The notes under the pieces are model-generated. The model made no database searches, was not told the origin of the DNA, and was given only the letters and a program-made list of their open reading frames with translations. 5,578 nt of DNA, from the NCBI GenBank assembly GCA_002291985.1, contig DBBB01000063.1:1-5578 (forward strand). Direction: 5' to 3'. The position numbers and the translations under genes are program-made. Origin of the DNA: Firmicutes bacterium UBA995. Lineage in GTDB: Bacteria > Bacillota > Sulfobacillia > UBA995. How positions within the stretch are numbered: position 1 is the first letter of the stretch; every line of letters begins with the position of its first letter. Shown here in pieces: positions 4,858 through 5,578 of the stretch.

Positions 4858-5578
4858 CGCTTCGCGTACCTCCTTGATCATCGCTTGACGTACTTCCTTG
4901 ACGGGGGAAGGCATGGGCGAGCACCGGCTCGCCGATCGTCTCCTCCACCACCCGAAACAGCTCCTGGTCGCGCATGCCCGCCCCCAGCACTAACCGATCG
5001 GCGGGTACCACCAGCAGGCAGAGTCTTACCCCGACCTCGATCTCGGCACTGATCAGCGGCAGGCCATCGGGGCCCAGGGTGGCAATCAGATCGGGAAAAG
5101 TGGCCAGGCGTCCTTCCCGTCCATCCAGGGTCATGTACTCGTTCCATATGCTTAGCCGGAAAGGACCCCGGTCTGATGCTACTTCCACGCGGCCGACGTC
5201 GAATCCGCCTCGCGTTTCGAGCTGGTGCGATACGACCTCTCCCTGCGCGACCAGTTCTCCGCCAAGCAGGCGAGCCGCCGCTTCCGCCCGCTCGCCCGGG
5301 GCCGATGCGAGTAGCAGCTCCCCCACGGTGATAGCCTGGCTTATTGCCCCCGGCGCGGCGTGCTCTTTCAGGTAGCCCACCTCTACCGGGTTCCGGGCCA
5401 CCGCAACCAGGCCGCCGGCCTGTACGGCCGCCTGTCGCACCAGGGCGTCGGCCAGGGGCAGGGGGGCCCGTACGGCCAGTTCGACGTGCCGTTCCCGGCG
5501 GCCGTCACCACCCACCGCCCCCTGGGTGGACACGTACTCGGCCCGCCGGTGCAGGCCCATCGCCCCCATCGTCCCCGT
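4829..5578 (-). CDS. DUF917 family protein (S-methylthiohydantoin desulfurase / hydantoinase-associated), 5' end outside window
   Basis: The frame is open to the right edge, giving 249 visible codons; family members are about 360 residues, so some 110 N-terminal residues lie outside. DUF917 proteins (PF06032) occur next to hydantoinases and include S-methylthiohydantoin desulfurases. Visible landmarks, numbered from the edge: AVQAGGLVAVARNPV (51-65), HAAPGAISQAITVGELL (73-89, the family's 'vpGtislAiexG' segment), GELVAQGEVVSHQLETRGGFDVGRV (107-131), SIWNEYMTLDGREGRLATFPDLIATL (143-168; compare 'fqNExlxaxxdGxxlatvPDLIxvl') and a final strand region GVRLCLLVVPADRL (183-196). The last 25 or so residues (HAFPRQGSTSSDDQ onward) are polar, unlike the usual ending, and are encoded across the tandem duplication and the aroM start, so the tail may be a recent extension. 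It probably leads or belongs to the same transcript as aroM. Substrate and reaction are inferred from family only. Confidence 0.9.
   Translation of the reverse strand, partial: TGTMGAMGLHRRAEYVSTQGAVGGDGRRERHVELAVRAPLPLADALVRQAAVQAGGLVAVARNPVEVGYLKEHAAPGAISQAITVGELLLASAPGERAEAAARLLGGELVAQGEVVSHQLETRGGFDVGRVEVASDRGPFRLSIWNEYMTLDGREGRLATFPDLIATLGPDGLPLISAEIEVGVRLCLLVVPADRLVLGAGMRDQELFRVVEETIGEPVLAHAFPRQGSTSSDDQGGTRSDELPGDVHD
4855..4902 (-). repeat. Tandem 24-bp duplication carrying ribosome site plus ATG at the aroM start
   Basis: Two adjacent 24-base units (4902-4879 and 4878-4855 on the minus strand) match at 20 of 24 positions. Each contains AAGGARGT followed ten bases later by ATG. In the aroM frame they read VKEVRQAM and IKEVREAM; in another frame they encode part of the DUF917 C-terminus. 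The second unit has the better ribosome core (AAGGAGGT) and ends at the preferred ATG (4857). The duplication may offer two initiation sites or may simply have lengthened the overlap. Confidence 0.75.

Overview
The window is a G+C-rich stretch (about two thirds G+C by eye) in which all recognisable genes lie on the minus strand and read right to left. Eight coding regions are packed with gaps of 2 to 87 bases or short overlaps, and nearly all have clear GGAGG-type ribosome binding sites. No plus-strand gene, RNA gene, mobile element, CRISPR array or convincing intrinsic terminator was found. Dense colinear packing, strong Shine-Dalgarno sites, a DUF4282-type membrane protein and AroM/DUF917/M29-type genes suggest a high-G+C bacterium. 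A thermophilic or anaerobic member of the Bacillota (Peptococcaceae or Moorella-like) is my best guess, but this is inference and the sequence does not prove it.

Right part (about 2922-5578): a DUF917-family protein, the S-methylthiohydantoin desulfurase / hydantoinase-associated family, whose start lies outside the window. It overlaps an AroM-family protein, which is followed by an M29-type metallo-aminopeptidase homologue. Middle (1475-2921): a second member of the same fold. Its visible metal ligands match the iron triad of NicX (2,5-dihydroxypyridine 5,6-dioxygenase) rather than the M29 peptidase set. It is followed by a small two-helix DUF4282 membrane protein. Left part (1-1467): an orphan C-terminal domain of a saccharopine-dehydrogenase-like enzyme with no NAD(P)-binding domain, a MoaD/ThiS-type sulfur carrier ending in Gly-Gly-Gly, and an iron-containing alcohol dehydrogenase cut off at the left edge.

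The right half reads as a small-molecule amide/heterocycle or peptide catabolic module: DUF917, an AroM protein with two racemase-like cysteines, and two M29-fold enzymes. The left half resembles the accessory genes often found around tungsten- or molybdenum-dependent aldehyde oxidoreductases (MoaD-like carrier plus Fe-alcohol dehydrogenase), though no such oxidoreductase is visible here. Co-transcription is likely from spacing alone. A shared pathway is a hypothesis.

The most notable points are the paired M29-fold proteins with different metal ligands, a 24-bp tandem duplication carrying a Shine-Dalgarno sequence and ATG at the aroM start, and the truncated saccharopine dehydrogenase domain sitting as a well-spaced gene inside the operon.
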